From Bacillota bacterium (GTDB taxonomy: Bacteria > Bacillota > Clostridia > Acetivibrionales > DTU013), in contig JAEZCA010000046.1 of NCBI GenBank assembly GCA_023412665.1, positions 62,001-126,000 on the forward strand: 64,000 nucleotides of DNA. The letters run 5' to 3'. The position numbers and the translations under genes were made by a program. Numbering within the stretch: position 1 is the stretch's first letter; the number at the start of each line of letters is the position of its first letter. This document shows positions 53,438-62,664 of the stretch, one piece after another. The notes beneath the pieces were generated by a model, which saw only the letters and a list, made by a program, of their open reading frames with translations, did no database searches and was not told the origin of the DNA.

Positions 53438-54793
53438 TTACTTGGATTTAGCTATCATATCTTTTGTTTCTTTGTCTATATCAAGCATCGCCTGTTCAAC
53501 AGATTTTTCACCGGACAATGCTGCTCCCCAGTGCCTTGAGAAGGAATCATTCATCTCAGGGTAGAAGGTTGGAGACGGAATTACTTTAACATTGTCCCAT
53601 TTGAGAGAATCATACATAATGTGGGCACTCGGGCTGGAACTCAAGAATGCCTCACTGTATGCAGCCGTTCTGGATGCAGGTACGGAAGTACCAAGCTCAG
53701 CGATCAGGTTCTGGATCTCCGGTCCTGTCAATTCTCTGATTAGCTCAACAGCCGCTTCAGAATGTACACTTCCCTTTACTAATGCAAACCCATCCGCACC
53801 ATAGGAAGTTCCATTTGTTTTATTAACCGGCACAGGAATAAAATCATAATCCGTAAATCCTTTTTCCTTAAAGGATTTGATATTCCATGCTCCGCTCGTA
53901 ATCATTGCTATTCTTCCTGCCATAAACATATCAAGATAATTTACATTGAATTCCGGCAGGGGCATGACTTTATGAGTATGGATAAGATCATACATGTACT
54001 GCATGGTCTCTATAGTATTCGGTTCTGCCCATCTGGAGCCATCCCAGGTGTCATTCATATTATAAGCATCATTATTGACCATGAAGATTTGATAGTTGGA
54101 AAGATAAGGCCCCATTGCAAATCCCCACTGCTGATTACCGCCTTCGTTTACAGTGAGTTTTTTTGCTGTTTCAACAAACTCTGCCCATGTCCATTTAGGG
54201 TTCGGCTCTATACCGGCTTTTTTGAACATTGCTGTGTTATAGATTATCATACAGTTGTTCCAGCCAAGAGGTACTGCCCAGAGTTTGCTATCATACTCAA
54301 AACATTTGAGTACCATAGGGTCAACATCATCAAGCTGAGTTTTCAAGCTGGTATTCTTTGCAATATACTCATCCAGTGGGCTGATACATTCATTGTCTGC
54401 AAGGAAGCGTATTCCTTCAACAGCCATCCAAACAATGTCTGGCTTCTCTCCGCTTGCAATCTGAGTAAGCAGCCTTTGTGCATAGTCACTCCAGTCGCCT
54501 GTGTCTACGCCTGTATCCACTTCAACAGTAGCATTCGGATACTTTACATTAAATCGCTTAATAGCTTCGTTAAGCTGCTTTAATTCGGCATCGCTTTTCT
54601 GATTAGAGTTCACTCTGATGACAAACGGTTCTTCGTTAGCGGATGTCTGACCGCCCGATGTAGAATCTGGTGTTGATGAAGGCTTTCCTGATTGTGTGTC
54701 CGGATTCTTTGGTTCCGAGGTACTGCCCCCACACCCAGCCAGCATTGTCAGGAGCATTGCTACAACCACTAATAGATAAATTGCTCTTCTCAT
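53438..54793 (-). CDS. Sugar ABC transporter solute-binding lipoprotein
   Basis: A family-1 binding protein of 451 residues with lipobox LAGC near residue 21 and a Ser/Thr/Pro-rich linker up to about residue 50. The core pattern ASGEKPDIVWMAVEG and a Trp/Asn-rich binding cleft are MalE-like. ATG 54793 follows AGGAGG. By operon context with GH32 and fructokinase, sucrose, fructo-oligosaccharides or a related fructoside is the likely ligand. Confidence 0.88.
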   Translation of the reverse strand: MRRAIYLLVVVAMLLTMLAGCGGSTSEPKNPDTQSGKPSSTPDSTSGGQTSANEEPFVIRVNSNQKSDAELKQLNEAIKRFNVKYPNATVEVDTGVDTGDWSDYAQRLLTQIASGEKPDIVWMAVEGIRFLADNECISPLDEYIAKNTSLKTQLDDVDPMVLKCFEYDSKLWAVPLGWNNCMIIYNTAMFKKAGIEPNPKWTWAEFVETAKKLTVNEGGNQQWGFAMGPYLSNYQIFMVNNDAYNMNDTWDGSRWAEPNTIETMQYMYDLIHTHKVMPLPEFNVNYLDMFMAGRIAMITSGAWNIKSFKEKGFTDYDFIPVPVNKTNGTSYGADGFALVKGSVHSEAAVELIRELTGPEIQNLIAELGTSVPASRTAAYSEAFLSSSPSAHIMYDSLKWDNVKVIPSPTFYPEMNDSFSRHWGAALSGEKSVEQAMLDIDKETKDMIAKSK

Positions 54794-54883
54794 ACTATTC
54801 CTCCTGTAATATTGTCTTAATTTCCCCGAGAATCGAGGTCTATGTTAGAAACATGCAGATAAGCATATTTCAAACATTACACA

Positions 54884-55474
54884 TTACTCAAGATTTGCAT
54901 GCCTTTTCCACAAGGCTTGAATGTTTATTCCCTTTTGTTGAATGATCATACTTGCAAGAATATCGCCGTACAGTAACAAACTCTGTTCAAATAAGCTGGT
55001 CATGGGCTGAGAAGACTGGATTTCCTCAGGCAGCTGCATTTTTGTGCACACCGGGATTCTAACAAACAGATCAGATAACCCGGCAATTGTGCTTTGAGGA
55101 TTAGAGCCAATCAGAATTACTTTCGCGCCGTGTGTTTTTGCCTTTTTAGCAATCGCAACAGGAATCAGCGATTCACCACTGCCAGACCCTACTATTAATA
55201 CATCTCTATTGGTTATTGCCGGCTCTGTAATGGAACCGACACAATAAGTATTAAAGCCAATGTGGGAAAATCTTTTTGCTATTGCTTTAAGAGAAAGCAT
55301 AACGCGTCCTACGCCGATGAAAAATATTTTGTCCGCTTTGGAAAGCATCTCTAAAATAGCTTCAGTCATTTTTGGGTCGATTGCTTCCAATGCTTTCATG
55401 CATTCTGAAATAACAGTATCCATTGTCTCATGGTATTGTTTTTCAATAATACTTTCATTTGCTTTTATGGTCAT
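54884..55474 (-). CDS. SIS-domain sugar-phosphate isomerase (HxlB-like)
   Basis: A 196-residue single-SIS-domain protein resembling 6-phospho-3-hexuloisomerases: FFIGVGRVMLSLKAIAKRFSHIG, then LIVGSGSGES (phosphate-binding Ser-rich loop) and VILIGSNPQSTIA. The preferred start is ATG 55474, eight bases after AAGGAG; an ATG at 55507 directly follows the epimerase stop but has no ribosome binding site. HxlB converts arabino-3-hexulose 6-phosphate to fructose 6-phosphate. Paired with an epimerase and a hexokinase-like gene, it may feed an unusual ketohexose into glycolysis; no HxlA is present. Confidence 0.78.
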   Translation of the reverse strand: MTIKANESIIEKQYHETMDTVISECMKALEAIDPKMTEAILEMLSKADKIFFIGVGRVMLSLKAIAKRFSHIGFNTYCVGSITEPAITNRDVLIVGSGSGESLIPVAIAKKAKTHGAKVILIGSNPQSTIAGLSDLFVRIPVCTKMQLPEEIQSSQPMTSLFEQSLLLYGDILASMIIQQKGINIQALWKRHANLE

Positions 55475-55507
55475 TGGGGCTGCTCCTTGTTTAATGTCAT
55501 CTGGCAT

Positions 55508-56230
55508 CTAAAAATGTGATAATATTTCATTTGCTTTTTTCCAATTTTCTTCAAAGGTCATTAGAGGATGAAACAGGCTGGAGCTTCCTCCTACAAATGT
55601 TTTAACACCTTCCTGGGCATATGAAAGCAAATCATCAAAGGATACTCTCCCATCAATGGTTATTGTTGTTTTTAGTTGGTATTTCTTAATAAGCTCACTG
55701 CAATCCACAATTTTTCTTCTTATAAAACTCACTTTTTCTTCGCCGGAAAAGGATGCATATCCAGGATTGATACCCATAAGTAAGACAAAATCACATTGTT
55801 CTATTACATACTCCAAAACTGAAATAGGCGTTGCAGGAGATAAAGCAACTCCTGCTTCAACTCCACTCGATTTTATCAGCGTCAGTAATTGATTGATATG
55901 TCTTTCATTTTCAACATGAAAGCATATTCTCTTCGCACCGATGTCTATCATCTGCCTGATAAAAAACTCATTATTTAGAACCATGAGGTGCACATCAAAA
56001 TCCATTGACGTTTTTTTACGAACCTGTTTTATTGTATCAAGTCCTATGGGCATGCTTGGACTAAAATTACCATCTATAATGTCAACGTGGATCATTTTGC
56101 AGCCAAGAGCCTCAATATTTCTCACTTCCTGCTCCAAATTGCACAGATCCGTACAAATCAAAGACGGTATGATCGAAAGGTTTTTTGACGTTTGATTGGA
56201 TTCAATATTTGTACTTGTGTTCACGTGCAT
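55508..56230 (-). CDS. Ribulose-phosphate/allulose-6-phosphate 3-epimerase family protein
   Basis: A TIM-barrel epimerase of about 240 residues. Motifs: IIPSLICTDLCNLEQEV, metal ligands in HVDIIDGNFSPS and DVHLM, GINPGY, and TIDGRVSF where the usual VDGG has Arg in place of the second Gly. Both Rpe and AlsE share this fold; the operon around it (GH32, fructokinase, SIS isomerase) favours a hexulose phosphate such as allulose 6-phosphate, but this is inference. The start is uncertain: ATG 56230 is very close to AAAGGTGG, and GTG 56224 is better spaced. It is the first gene of the fructoside operon. Confidence 0.82.
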   Translation of the reverse strand: MHVNTSTNIESNQTSKNLSIIPSLICTDLCNLEQEVRNIEALGCKMIHVDIIDGNFSPSMPIGLDTIKQVRKKTSMDFDVHLMVLNNEFFIRQMIDIGAKRICFHVENERHINQLLTLIKSSGVEAGVALSPATPISVLEYVIEQCDFVLLMGINPGYASFSGEEKVSFIRRKIVDCSELIKKYQLKTTITIDGRVSFDDLLSYAQEGVKTFVGGSSSLFHPLMTFEENWKKANEILSHF

Positions 56231-56287
56231 ATCCACCTTTATAAAGAATTATGCAACTTTCCTCAACTATTTGCACCGTACAGCAAC

Positions 56288-56316
56288 ATAATAGCATGCA
56301 TTATCGTTGGTGTCAA
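56288..56316 (-). promoter_or_regulatory. Promoter of the fructoside operon
   Basis: TTGACA (56311-56316) and TATTAT (56288-56293) on the minus strand, 17 bases apart, about 50 bases before the epimerase gene start. This is the best promoter match in the 56237-56619 gap. Confidence 0.78.
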
Positions 56317-56319
56317 TAC

Positions 56320-56493
56320 GCTTTTATTTGTTTTTGTTGTTTTTTTCTTTCTTTTGTATTGGGATTTCATTCCAGAGAATATCTTTTAAAAAGATAAATG
56401 TCCCGACAAGCCTACCAATACGCACTTTGAAGCAATTGATTGTATAGACCGTTCTCCACAGTGGTGTTGCTATGCTATTATTTGTTTTTATTG
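56320..56493. promoter_or_regulatory. Two 20-base direct repeats upstream of the fructoside promoter (possible DeoR sites)
   Basis: GCTTTTATTTGTTTTTGTTG at 56320-56339 and GCTATTATTTGTTTTTATTG at 56474-56493 match at 18 of 20 positions, 154 bases apart; the first abuts the -35 box. DeoR-family repressors often bind spaced T-rich direct repeats, so these are candidate operators. A-T-rich composition lowers confidence. Confidence 0.45.
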
Positions 56494-56619
56494 CTATTTT
56501 CTTATTTTTAGAAAAGAATATCAACATTCTTAAGAGTTTTACATGAAATGAAATAGAAGTGGCTTTTTAAGACCTTACTCCACTGATCTTTACAGCATCA
56601 CAAAATAACCGCTAACCAT

Positions 56620-57381
56620 CTATGCAATAATTACTGATGTCTTTTTTCTTAGTTCCTTTACTGCATCTTCCGGTGCGTTCTCATCAGTGATTAGATAGTC
56701 AATCTCACTCCAATTGGCATATTGGACAATAGCATTAGTCTTAAATTTACTGCTGTCTGCTAAAACAACTTTTGTTTTACTGTTTCTGATCATATCGATC
56801 TTTGTCTGACCATCAATGAACGTCTTGGCACAAGGACCTGTATATGACTGAAAGCCGCTGGTTCCTAAAAATGCAATATCAGCCTTCATTATGTTGAGGG
56901 CATACGTTGTCAGCATTCCGCTTGTTGACATCGTGATATCAGACAGCTCTCCCCCAACAAAGCAGATATTGTTTCCCTTTCCGGACAGAGCGTTTGCTGC
57001 CGCTATAGAATTAGTAATCAGTGTAAGATGACGGTTTTGTGGAAACATCTTTGCAAACATTAATAATGTGCTGCCCGAATCAATAGTTATGACATTGTTA
57101 GATTCTATCAGATCAAGAGCACGTGTTGCAATCTTGCTCTTCAGCTCCTGGTTTTCGGTAGAACGTGTATCTACCGGTCTTTCATAGTTCTCGCTGATTG
57201 CAATGGCGCCGCCATGGCTTTTTCTCACCAAACCGTTATTATTTAATATAATTAAGTCTTTTCTTATCGTCTCAGATGTAACTCCAAAATAATCAGCAAT
57301 TTCTTTAACACGAATGCTACCATTATCATTTATAATTTGTGCAAGCTTATTCCTGCGTTCCGCTGTTAACATTTTCCCCAT
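56620..57381 (-). CDS. DeoR-family transcriptional repressor
   Basis: A 253-residue regulator with the DeoR helix-turn-helix (RNKLAQIINDNGSIRVKEIA, then VTSETIRKDLIILN) and a C-terminal sugar-phosphate-sensing domain (ITIDSGSTLLMFA, IAFLGTSGF, VVLADSSKF). ATG 57381 follows TTTGGAGG; upstream codons to 57411 are rejected. It lies directly upstream of the fructoside operon, the probable target; DeoR relatives respond to phosphorylated sugars such as fructose 1-phosphate. The effector is not shown. Confidence 0.9.
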   Translation of the reverse strand: MGKMLTAERRNKLAQIINDNGSIRVKEIADYFGVTSETIRKDLIILNNNGLVRKSHGGAIAISENYERPVDTRSTENQELKSKIATRALDLIESNNVITIDSGSTLLMFAKMFPQNRHLTLITNSIAAANALSGKGNNICFVGGELSDITMSTSGMLTTYALNIMKADIAFLGTSGFQSYTGPCAKTFIDGQTKIDMIRNSKTKVVLADSSKFKTNAIVQYANWSEIDYLITDENAPEDAVKELRKKTSVIIA

Positions 57382-57419
57382 TGTTAACCTCCAAATTGCA
57401 ATTATAATCAATTAAAACA

Positions 57420-57448
57420 AGCATATCGCAATTAAAAAAAATTGTCAA
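57420..57448 (-). promoter_or_regulatory. Promoter of the DeoR-family gene
   Basis: TTGACA (57443-57448) and TATGCT (57420-57425) on the minus strand with 17-base spacing. Several CAATTA-type repeats lie around the start point and may be its own operators. Confidence 0.7.
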
Positions 57449-57458
57449 CATCACTTTC

Positions 57459-57525
57459 AGGAGCTACGACAATGAGCATTCCTACCCAAACTGAACCTTA
57501 CAGGATTATTGTCATGTGTCAGTAG
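57459..57525 (+). pseudogene. 3'-end remnant of the 63375-63872 gene
   Basis: Over about 62 bases this is nearly identical to the 3' end of the gene at 63375-63872. In frame it reads GATTMSIPTQTEPYRIIVMCQ then TAG, against GATTMSIPAQTVPYRIIVMC in the intact gene. No upstream part of the gene is present, as the sequence passes straight into the DeoR promoter. It is a truncated duplicate left by recombination. The remainder of the 57382-57698 gap holds only the terminator below and no gene. Confidence 0.75.
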
Positions 57526-57605
57526 CACCCACTTCCAGTTAATCGACCAGATTCCGTCCGGAACCGAATTGTAACAAACCCAAAGGACAATAAATGGCAA
57601 TAGGC

Positions 57606-57649
57606 AAAAAGCCTGTAATTCAACCTTTCAGTTGATCTACAGGCTTTCG
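57606..57649 (-). terminator. Intrinsic terminator of the large SLH protein gene
   Basis: AAAGCCTGTA (57608-57617) and TACAGGCTTT (57638-57647) form a perfect 10-bp stem, with an inner CAAC/GTTG stem. On the minus strand the stem ends in CTTTTTG, a short U-tract. It lies about 50 bases after the stop codon at 57699. Confidence 0.75.
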
Positions 57650-57698
57650 AAACGAAAATACTGCTGTCCCAACATAAATCATTTTCTTAACAAATCTT

Positions 57699-60600
57699 TT
57701 ACTTTATAAGACTCAACCATGTCTCACTGTTTGATTCCTTATTGTATTTGTGCCCGTTGGAGGCTTCGATAATATCATAGTAAGCCCAGTGATCGGAGGT
57801 TAGGTCCTTATAGTGTTTCATTGTATTGATATTTTTGCTTTCATAGTTTTTATCGCAAACTCGTTCCAGCATCCGGTTGACAATGGTGACTACCTCGGCA
57901 CGTGTGATATGCTTCTCCGGTTGGAAGGTTCCATCCGGATTTCCTTTGACCCACCCCTTTGCTGCTGAAGATGATATGACATCCCGTGCCCAGTAATTCT
58001 CTTTGATATCGGAGAATCTGTTCGGTTCTCCTGCGTCCAGTATGTCAAAGCGGGCAGCGATGGCTGCAAACTCAGCCCTGGTAATGGGTGCTTGCGGTTT
58101 GAAGGTTCCATCTGAGTAACCCTTTATAATTCCGTATTTCTCCATGTAACCTACCGCATTTGCATACCATTCCGTACCATCGATATCTGAAAAACTACAG
58201 AGGTATTTTTCATCCACATCCATTTTTTCGACCAACAGGCGGGCGAACATTGCGGTAGCTTCTGCTCTGCTCATATTATTGCCCGGTCCGAAATTTTCGT
58301 TTGGATATCCTTGCATATAGGCAATATGATTAACCTTATCCAAAGCAGGTATATTCGAATTCGCATCAGTAGCTGTTTTCGACCACTTTGCCTTTAAAGT
58401 GATATCCGAGTATACCCTATCGGTGCTGAAATTCCAAGGAGTACCATCCGCTTTGTACCAACCGTCAAAACTATACCCGTCCTTTTTGGGATCTGCGGGT
58501 TTTGGCAGCAAACCTCCATAGACAATGTCTTCCCTTATAGAGGATGGAGTCCCTCCATCACTGTCAAAGGTTATGTCATATTTGGTGTCGTTATATGCTG
58601 TCTGATTACCGGCAGGCAATTGATTAAAATACCCAATAGCATAGATGGAGAAATTCCTGAGGTATAAAGTCAGTGTCCAGTTTGAGGTGTCAAGGGAAAG
58701 GTACTCTCCGTCCATGTTCGGGGCCGTTTTTATAGTGTTTACTGTATTTGCGTGATAACGGTATACAACATAGGATGCCTTGCCCTGCAAGTCAGCCGGG
58801 ATGGGAATGTTAACCTGGATCAGCCCTTTGGTTCTGGTCAGATTATCGACAAAGTCCCACGAATGCAATTCATTTGTGCGCTGATACCGATTAACGAGCA
58901 TATCAAGGTAAAGCCCGATTGTGGCACCGGAAGCTCCCGCTTCGCCGTTGATTTTTGCAATCGCAGTCAAGGCACTGGCATCATTGTTGTCTTGTGCTGT
59001 TTTTTGATCAGTTTTGGCAATAGTCATTTCCACCTTTACAAAATGGGCAGGATTTACCCCGCTGTTGGAGTAGTAGTCTTCTGCTTCGGGATGCAGATTA
59101 TCTATCACAATCGGAGGCGTTCCGGCCCCTTCCAGTTTCAGGGTGCTACTGGCATTGCCCAATGGGAATATGATAACGCCAAGCCTTGTAACAGGCTCTT
59201 CTCCCCTGACAACAATCTTGATGATCTCCGTCTTGCTACCAGCGGTCATGATCAGATTGTACTCCCCTGCCGGTATATTGTGTATTGTAAAATCACCGTT
59301 GCTATCGGTTGTCACTGTTTCCCCATATTGGGTGTTGCCCTTTATGATTCGGATATCTGCCCCTGATACATTGTTTGCCGGATTGGCATCGTCTTTCACT
59401 GTTCCTTCCACATCATGGGCTTTCCACCTTGCATAGAGAACCGCAGATTCATCCGTTTTGTTCCACATCGATGTACTGTTCATATTGGCGTCATAATATT
59501 GATTGCCATTCTTCAGTGCGTCGTAATATCCATCAAATGTATATTCATCCTTGACAGGCTTATTGGCAGTCGGCATAGGCTCGCCATAAGTCACAGCAAC
59601 GCTGCCGCTGCCACCACTGCCACCGTTATCATTTAAAGTGACTGAGTATGTATTTGGTGCAAATACAGCCGTGTAAGATGCTGTCACGTAGTTCCCGGAA
59701 ACCTTTTCGGGGACAAATGCCTCGCTGGTGGTGACCCTGGTGCCGTTTCCATCCTGCCATTGTACAAAATGGAAGCCTTCATTGGCAATAGCTATGGAAC
59801 CTGTTGCAGTACCAATTATGGGGTTCAGTGATTCTGTGGAAACACTGACCGTACCGTAACCGGTATTATTTGAAGAATAATTGAGCGTCACATTGCCAGC
59901 CTCTGTCCATAGTGCATAAACGACTGCTTCCGGTGTTGTGACGAGCATATCGGTCGCTTCCGTTATGGTTGTACCACTTCCATCTGTTTGCGTATTCCAT
60001 GATGCAAAGGTATATCCATTTCGGCTTGGAACACCGGACGGCAGCACATATTTCTGGTCGTAAGTCTGCGATATCGCCTGGGTTGTCGTACTGTCGGCAA
60101 ACGCTCCTCCATTGGCATCAAAGGTAACACTGCAAGTATTTGCATCCCACTGGGCATACAAGGTGCTTGCATCTGTTTTATCCCAGTTCTTTACACTGCT
60201 CATGTCATTGTTATAGTAAAGGGCTCCGCCTGTTGTCTGGTCGGAATATCCGTCAAAGGTATAACCGGTTCTTGCTGGTGCCAGAGCTATCGGCATAGAC
60301 TGGCCGTAAGTTACGGTAACACTGCCGCTGCCGCCACTGCCACCATTGTCATTTAAAGTGACTGAGTATGTATTTGGAGCAAATACAGCCGTGTAGGATG
60401 CTGTCACGTAGATCCCGGAAACCTTCTCAGGGACAAAGGTCTCGCTGGTGGTGATCCTGGTGCCGTTGCCATCCTGCCATTGAACAAAATGAAAGCCTTC
60501 ATTGGCAATAGCTGAGGAACCTGTTGCGGTACCAGTCGCAGGCTTCAGTGATTCTGTGGAAACACTGACCGTACCGTAACTGGCATTATTTGAAGAATAA

Positions 60601-62381
60601 TTGAGAGTCACATTGCCAGCCTCTGTCCATAGTGCATAAACTACTGATTGCGGTGCTGTGACAAGCATATCAGCCGCATCCGTTATGGTTTCACCACTTC
60701 CATCTGCCTGCGTATTCCATGATGCAAAGGTATATCCATTTCGGCTTGGAACACCGGACGGCAGCACATATTTCTGGTCGTAAGTCTGCGGTATCACCTT
60801 GGCTGTGTTGCTGTCCGCAAACGCTCCTCCATTGGCATCAAAGGTAACACTGCAAGTACTTGCATCCCACTGGGCATATAAGGTGTCTGCACCTGTTTTA
60901 TCCCAGTTTTTCGCACTGCTCATGTCAGCGTTATAATAAGGTGATCCTCCTGTTGTCTGGTCAAAATATCCGGCAAAGGTATAACCAGTTCTTACCGGTT
61001 TCAGAGCTGTCGGCATAGGTTGGCCGTAAGTCGCGGTAACGCTGCCGCTGCCACCACTGCCGCCATTGTCATCAAGTGTAACGGTTGAAGAATTTGCTGC
61101 CCAAATGGCATTCAGTGTTACATTACCACTACTAATGGTAAATGTCGTGGTGCCATCAGACATATATGTTGCTTCAGATGCTGTACTTGATACCGCCCAC
61201 CCCTGAAAGGTATAGCCTACTCTTGTAGGAGCTGGAGAAAACAAAACTGTTGCTGTCTGGTCGGCAAAGTATTTGTTGCTGTCTGTAGGTACACTTCCAA
61301 TACCATTGTTTAGTGTATAAGTTATAGTGTAGGTTTCGGCTTTGACTGTGGTGTCGTCTGCAGGAGAAGCTGGGTTTCCCTCAGTATTTGTTACATTGGC
61401 CGTTGCTGTAATTGTCCCTGAATTCAGGGTACTTAAGTCCACCGTTGTATTATATGCGCCAGAAATCGCTGTGGCTGTGGTATTGACTGTATTTGTCCCA
61501 TCGGTAAAACTAAGCAGAACAGTCGAGCCGTCTGATACGCCGGTTAATGATCCTGAAACAGGTACAGCACTGATATTGTCCGATGCATTTAGTATACCAT
61601 CACCATCATTGATACTGACAGTAATTGTAGGAACATTGGGATTATTTATTTTAACAGCGTTTGAAAATTCACCGGCAGGAGCTCCAATATTCAATGAAAA
61701 CAAACGTGCACCGCTACTATTGATGGATCCGGTAACACCAAGCAACGCTGTAAGGGAGGATACCGGTGCGGAGTAGTTGGCAATGTAGGAGGCAGAATTG
61801 TCAAAGGATACCTTGTCCAGGCTTGTTGAAAGCCCCAGAAATTTAGTGCCTCCGCTAAGCACAGTGCCGCTGGATGAGATCGTTAATTTGCTTGAGCTAT
61901 CTTTCTGATAGCTGGCATACCCCAATATCTCCTGATATTCTCTTACCGATGAACCGTTGCCATCAATATCAATACCGGATAACATGAAGTTCTGTAAATA
62001 AACCACTTCTGAATTATCTGCGTTGTTCACAAAATCAAACTTATAAATAATATACCCTCCACCGGAGTTGTTTGAATAGATCTTCGGATCAAATCCATTG
62101 ATATTGTCTGTATCATCGTCAATCGATGTCATACCAGCATTACTTATCGCTTCTATGGTAACAATTGCATCAACGGAAATCCCGTCACCGGTGAATACAT
62201 TGGAAAACTTATATTTAGACCCGACAGTACTAAGATTTCCACTTATAAATGTTCCATTTCTGAATGCCATTTGTTGAAAGTCGACATTAAGAATTGATAC
62301 TGCGCTGACTTGCGTAATATTTGCTGTAAATATCATAGCTGCTATTAATAATCCTGAAATTGCTCTAAATAATCTCTTCAT
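57699..62381 (-). CDS. Large secreted SLH-anchored protein with InlB-type and carboxypeptidase-regulatory-like repeats
   Basis: A cell-surface protein of 1560 residues. A signal peptide (MKRLFRAISGLLIAAMIF, cleavage after VSA) is followed by an unassigned beta-rich region (~35-340). Then come Listeria-Bacteroides (InlB B) repeats at ~350-985, recognised by GYTFDGY, GYTFASWNT and LYAQW. A 240-residue module occurs twice in tandem. A carboxypeptidase-regulatory-like beta domain with DSNGDFTIHNIPAGEYNL is at ~990-1070, another beta region follows, then one more InlB-type repeat (~1275-1335). Three S-layer-homology domains at ~1340-1550 carry TRAE motifs for wall anchoring. The start has only a weak ribosome binding site (AAGAA). 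Adhesion to polysaccharide or host is plausible; no enzyme motif is seen. Confidence 0.88.
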   Translation of the reverse strand: MKRLFRAISGLLIAAMIFTANITQVSAVSILNVDFQQMAFRNGTFISGNLSTVGSKYKFSNVFTGDGISVDAIVTIEAISNAGMTSIDDDTDNINGFDPKIYSNNSGGGYIIYKFDFVNNADNSEVVYLQNFMLSGIDIDGNGSSVREYQEILGYASYQKDSSSKLTISSSGTVLSGGTKFLGLSTSLDKVSFDNSASYIANYSAPVSSLTALLGVTGSINSSGARLFSLNIGAPAGEFSNAVKINNPNVPTITVSINDGDGILNASDNISAVPVSGSLTGVSDGSTVLLSFTDGTNTVNTTATAISGAYNTTVDLSTLNSGTITATANVTNTEGNPASPADDTTVKAETYTITYTLNNGIGSVPTDSNKYFADQTATVLFSPAPTRVGYTFQGWAVSSTASEATYMSDGTTTFTISSGNVTLNAIWAANSSTVTLDDNGGSGGSGSVTATYGQPMPTALKPVRTGYTFAGYFDQTTGGSPYYNADMSSAKNWDKTGADTLYAQWDASTCSVTFDANGGAFADSNTAKVIPQTYDQKYVLPSGVPSRNGYTFASWNTQADGSGETITDAADMLVTAPQSVVYALWTEAGNVTLNYSSNNASYGTVSVSTESLKPATGTATGSSAIANEGFHFVQWQDGNGTRITTSETFVPEKVSGIYVTASYTAVFAPNTYSVTLNDNGGSGGSGSVTVTYGQSMPIALAPARTGYTFDGYSDQTTGGALYYNNDMSSVKNWDKTDASTLYAQWDANTCSVTFDANGGAFADSTTTQAISQTYDQKYVLPSGVPSRNGYTFASWNTQTDGSGTTITEATDMLVTTPEAVVYALWTEAGNVTLNYSSNNTGYGTVSVSTESLNPIIGTATGSIAIANEGFHFVQWQDGNGTRVTTSEAFVPEKVSGNYVTASYTAVFAPNTYSVTLNDNGGSGGSGSVAVTYGEPMPTANKPVKDEYTFDGYYDALKNGNQYYDANMNSTSMWNKTDESAVLYARWKAHDVEGTVKDDANPANNVSGADIRIIKGNTQYGETVTTDSNGDFTIHNIPAGEYNLIMTAGSKTEIIKIVVRGEEPVTRLGVIIFPLGNASSTLKLEGAGTPPIVIDNLHPEAEDYYSNSGVNPAHFVKVEMTIAKTDQKTAQDNNDASALTAIAKINGEAGASGATIGLYLDMLVNRYQRTNELHSWDFVDNLTRTKGLIQVNIPIPADLQGKASYVVYRYHANTVNTIKTAPNMDGEYLSLDTSNWTLTLYLRNFSIYAIGYFNQLPAGNQTAYNDTKYDITFDSDGGTPSSIREDIVYGGLLPKPADPKKDGYSFDGWYKADGTPWNFSTDRVYSDITLKAKWSKTATDANSNIPALDKVNHIAYMQGYPNENFGPGNNMSRAEATAMFARLLVEKMDVDEKYLCSFSDIDGTEWYANAVGYMEKYGIIKGYSDGTFKPQAPITRAEFAAIAARFDILDAGEPNRFSDIKENYWARDVISSSAAKGWVKGNPDGTFQPEKHITRAEVVTIVNRMLERVCDKNYESKNINTMKHYKDLTSDHWAYYDIIEASNGHKYNKESNSETWLSLIK
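59581..61080 (-). repeat. In-gene tandem duplication, 720-bp period
   Basis: Segments 59581-60300 and 60301-61020 align without gaps at an offset of exactly 720 bases and differ at only a small share of positions; a third partial copy covers about 61021-61080. Each unit codes for 240 residues holding three InlB-type repeats, so the reading frame is kept. Confidence 0.85.
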
Positions 62382-62402
62382 AATTTTCTTGTATGATGCT
62401 TC

Positions 62403-62567
62403 TTACATCAACACAATCCCCCTCTTAAGATTTTTACAAATCCTACGGTGCTCTTTCCAGATACATTCATGCTCCCCATCGGAATCATAGAAGGCTCCAA
62501 TATAACTTACATTAATCCGATTAGTATTTTTTTCAATATTTCGTATCAACTCCTTTTTCGTGTTCAT
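62403..62567 (-). CDS. Possible 54-residue small ORF upstream of the SLH protein gene
   Basis: An open frame beginning MNTKKELIRNIEKN and ending KNLKRGIVLM, highly charged with two Cys, stopping 21 bases before the SLH protein start. No ribosome binding site precedes its ATG. Its end carries GAGGGGG placed nine bases before an ATG-TAA, so the stop region may have a regulatory role. It may be chance; the family is not recognised. Confidence 0.25.
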   Translation of the reverse strand: MNTKKELIRNIEKNTNRINVSYIGAFYDSDGEHECIWKEHRRICKNLKRGIVLM

Positions 62568-62664
62568 TATCATATGGTTAAAGTAATATATTCTAACAAT
62601 ACCATATTACCCCACGATTTTAAACATATTTCGACAATATTCGACACGGGAGAAAATGTACCGG

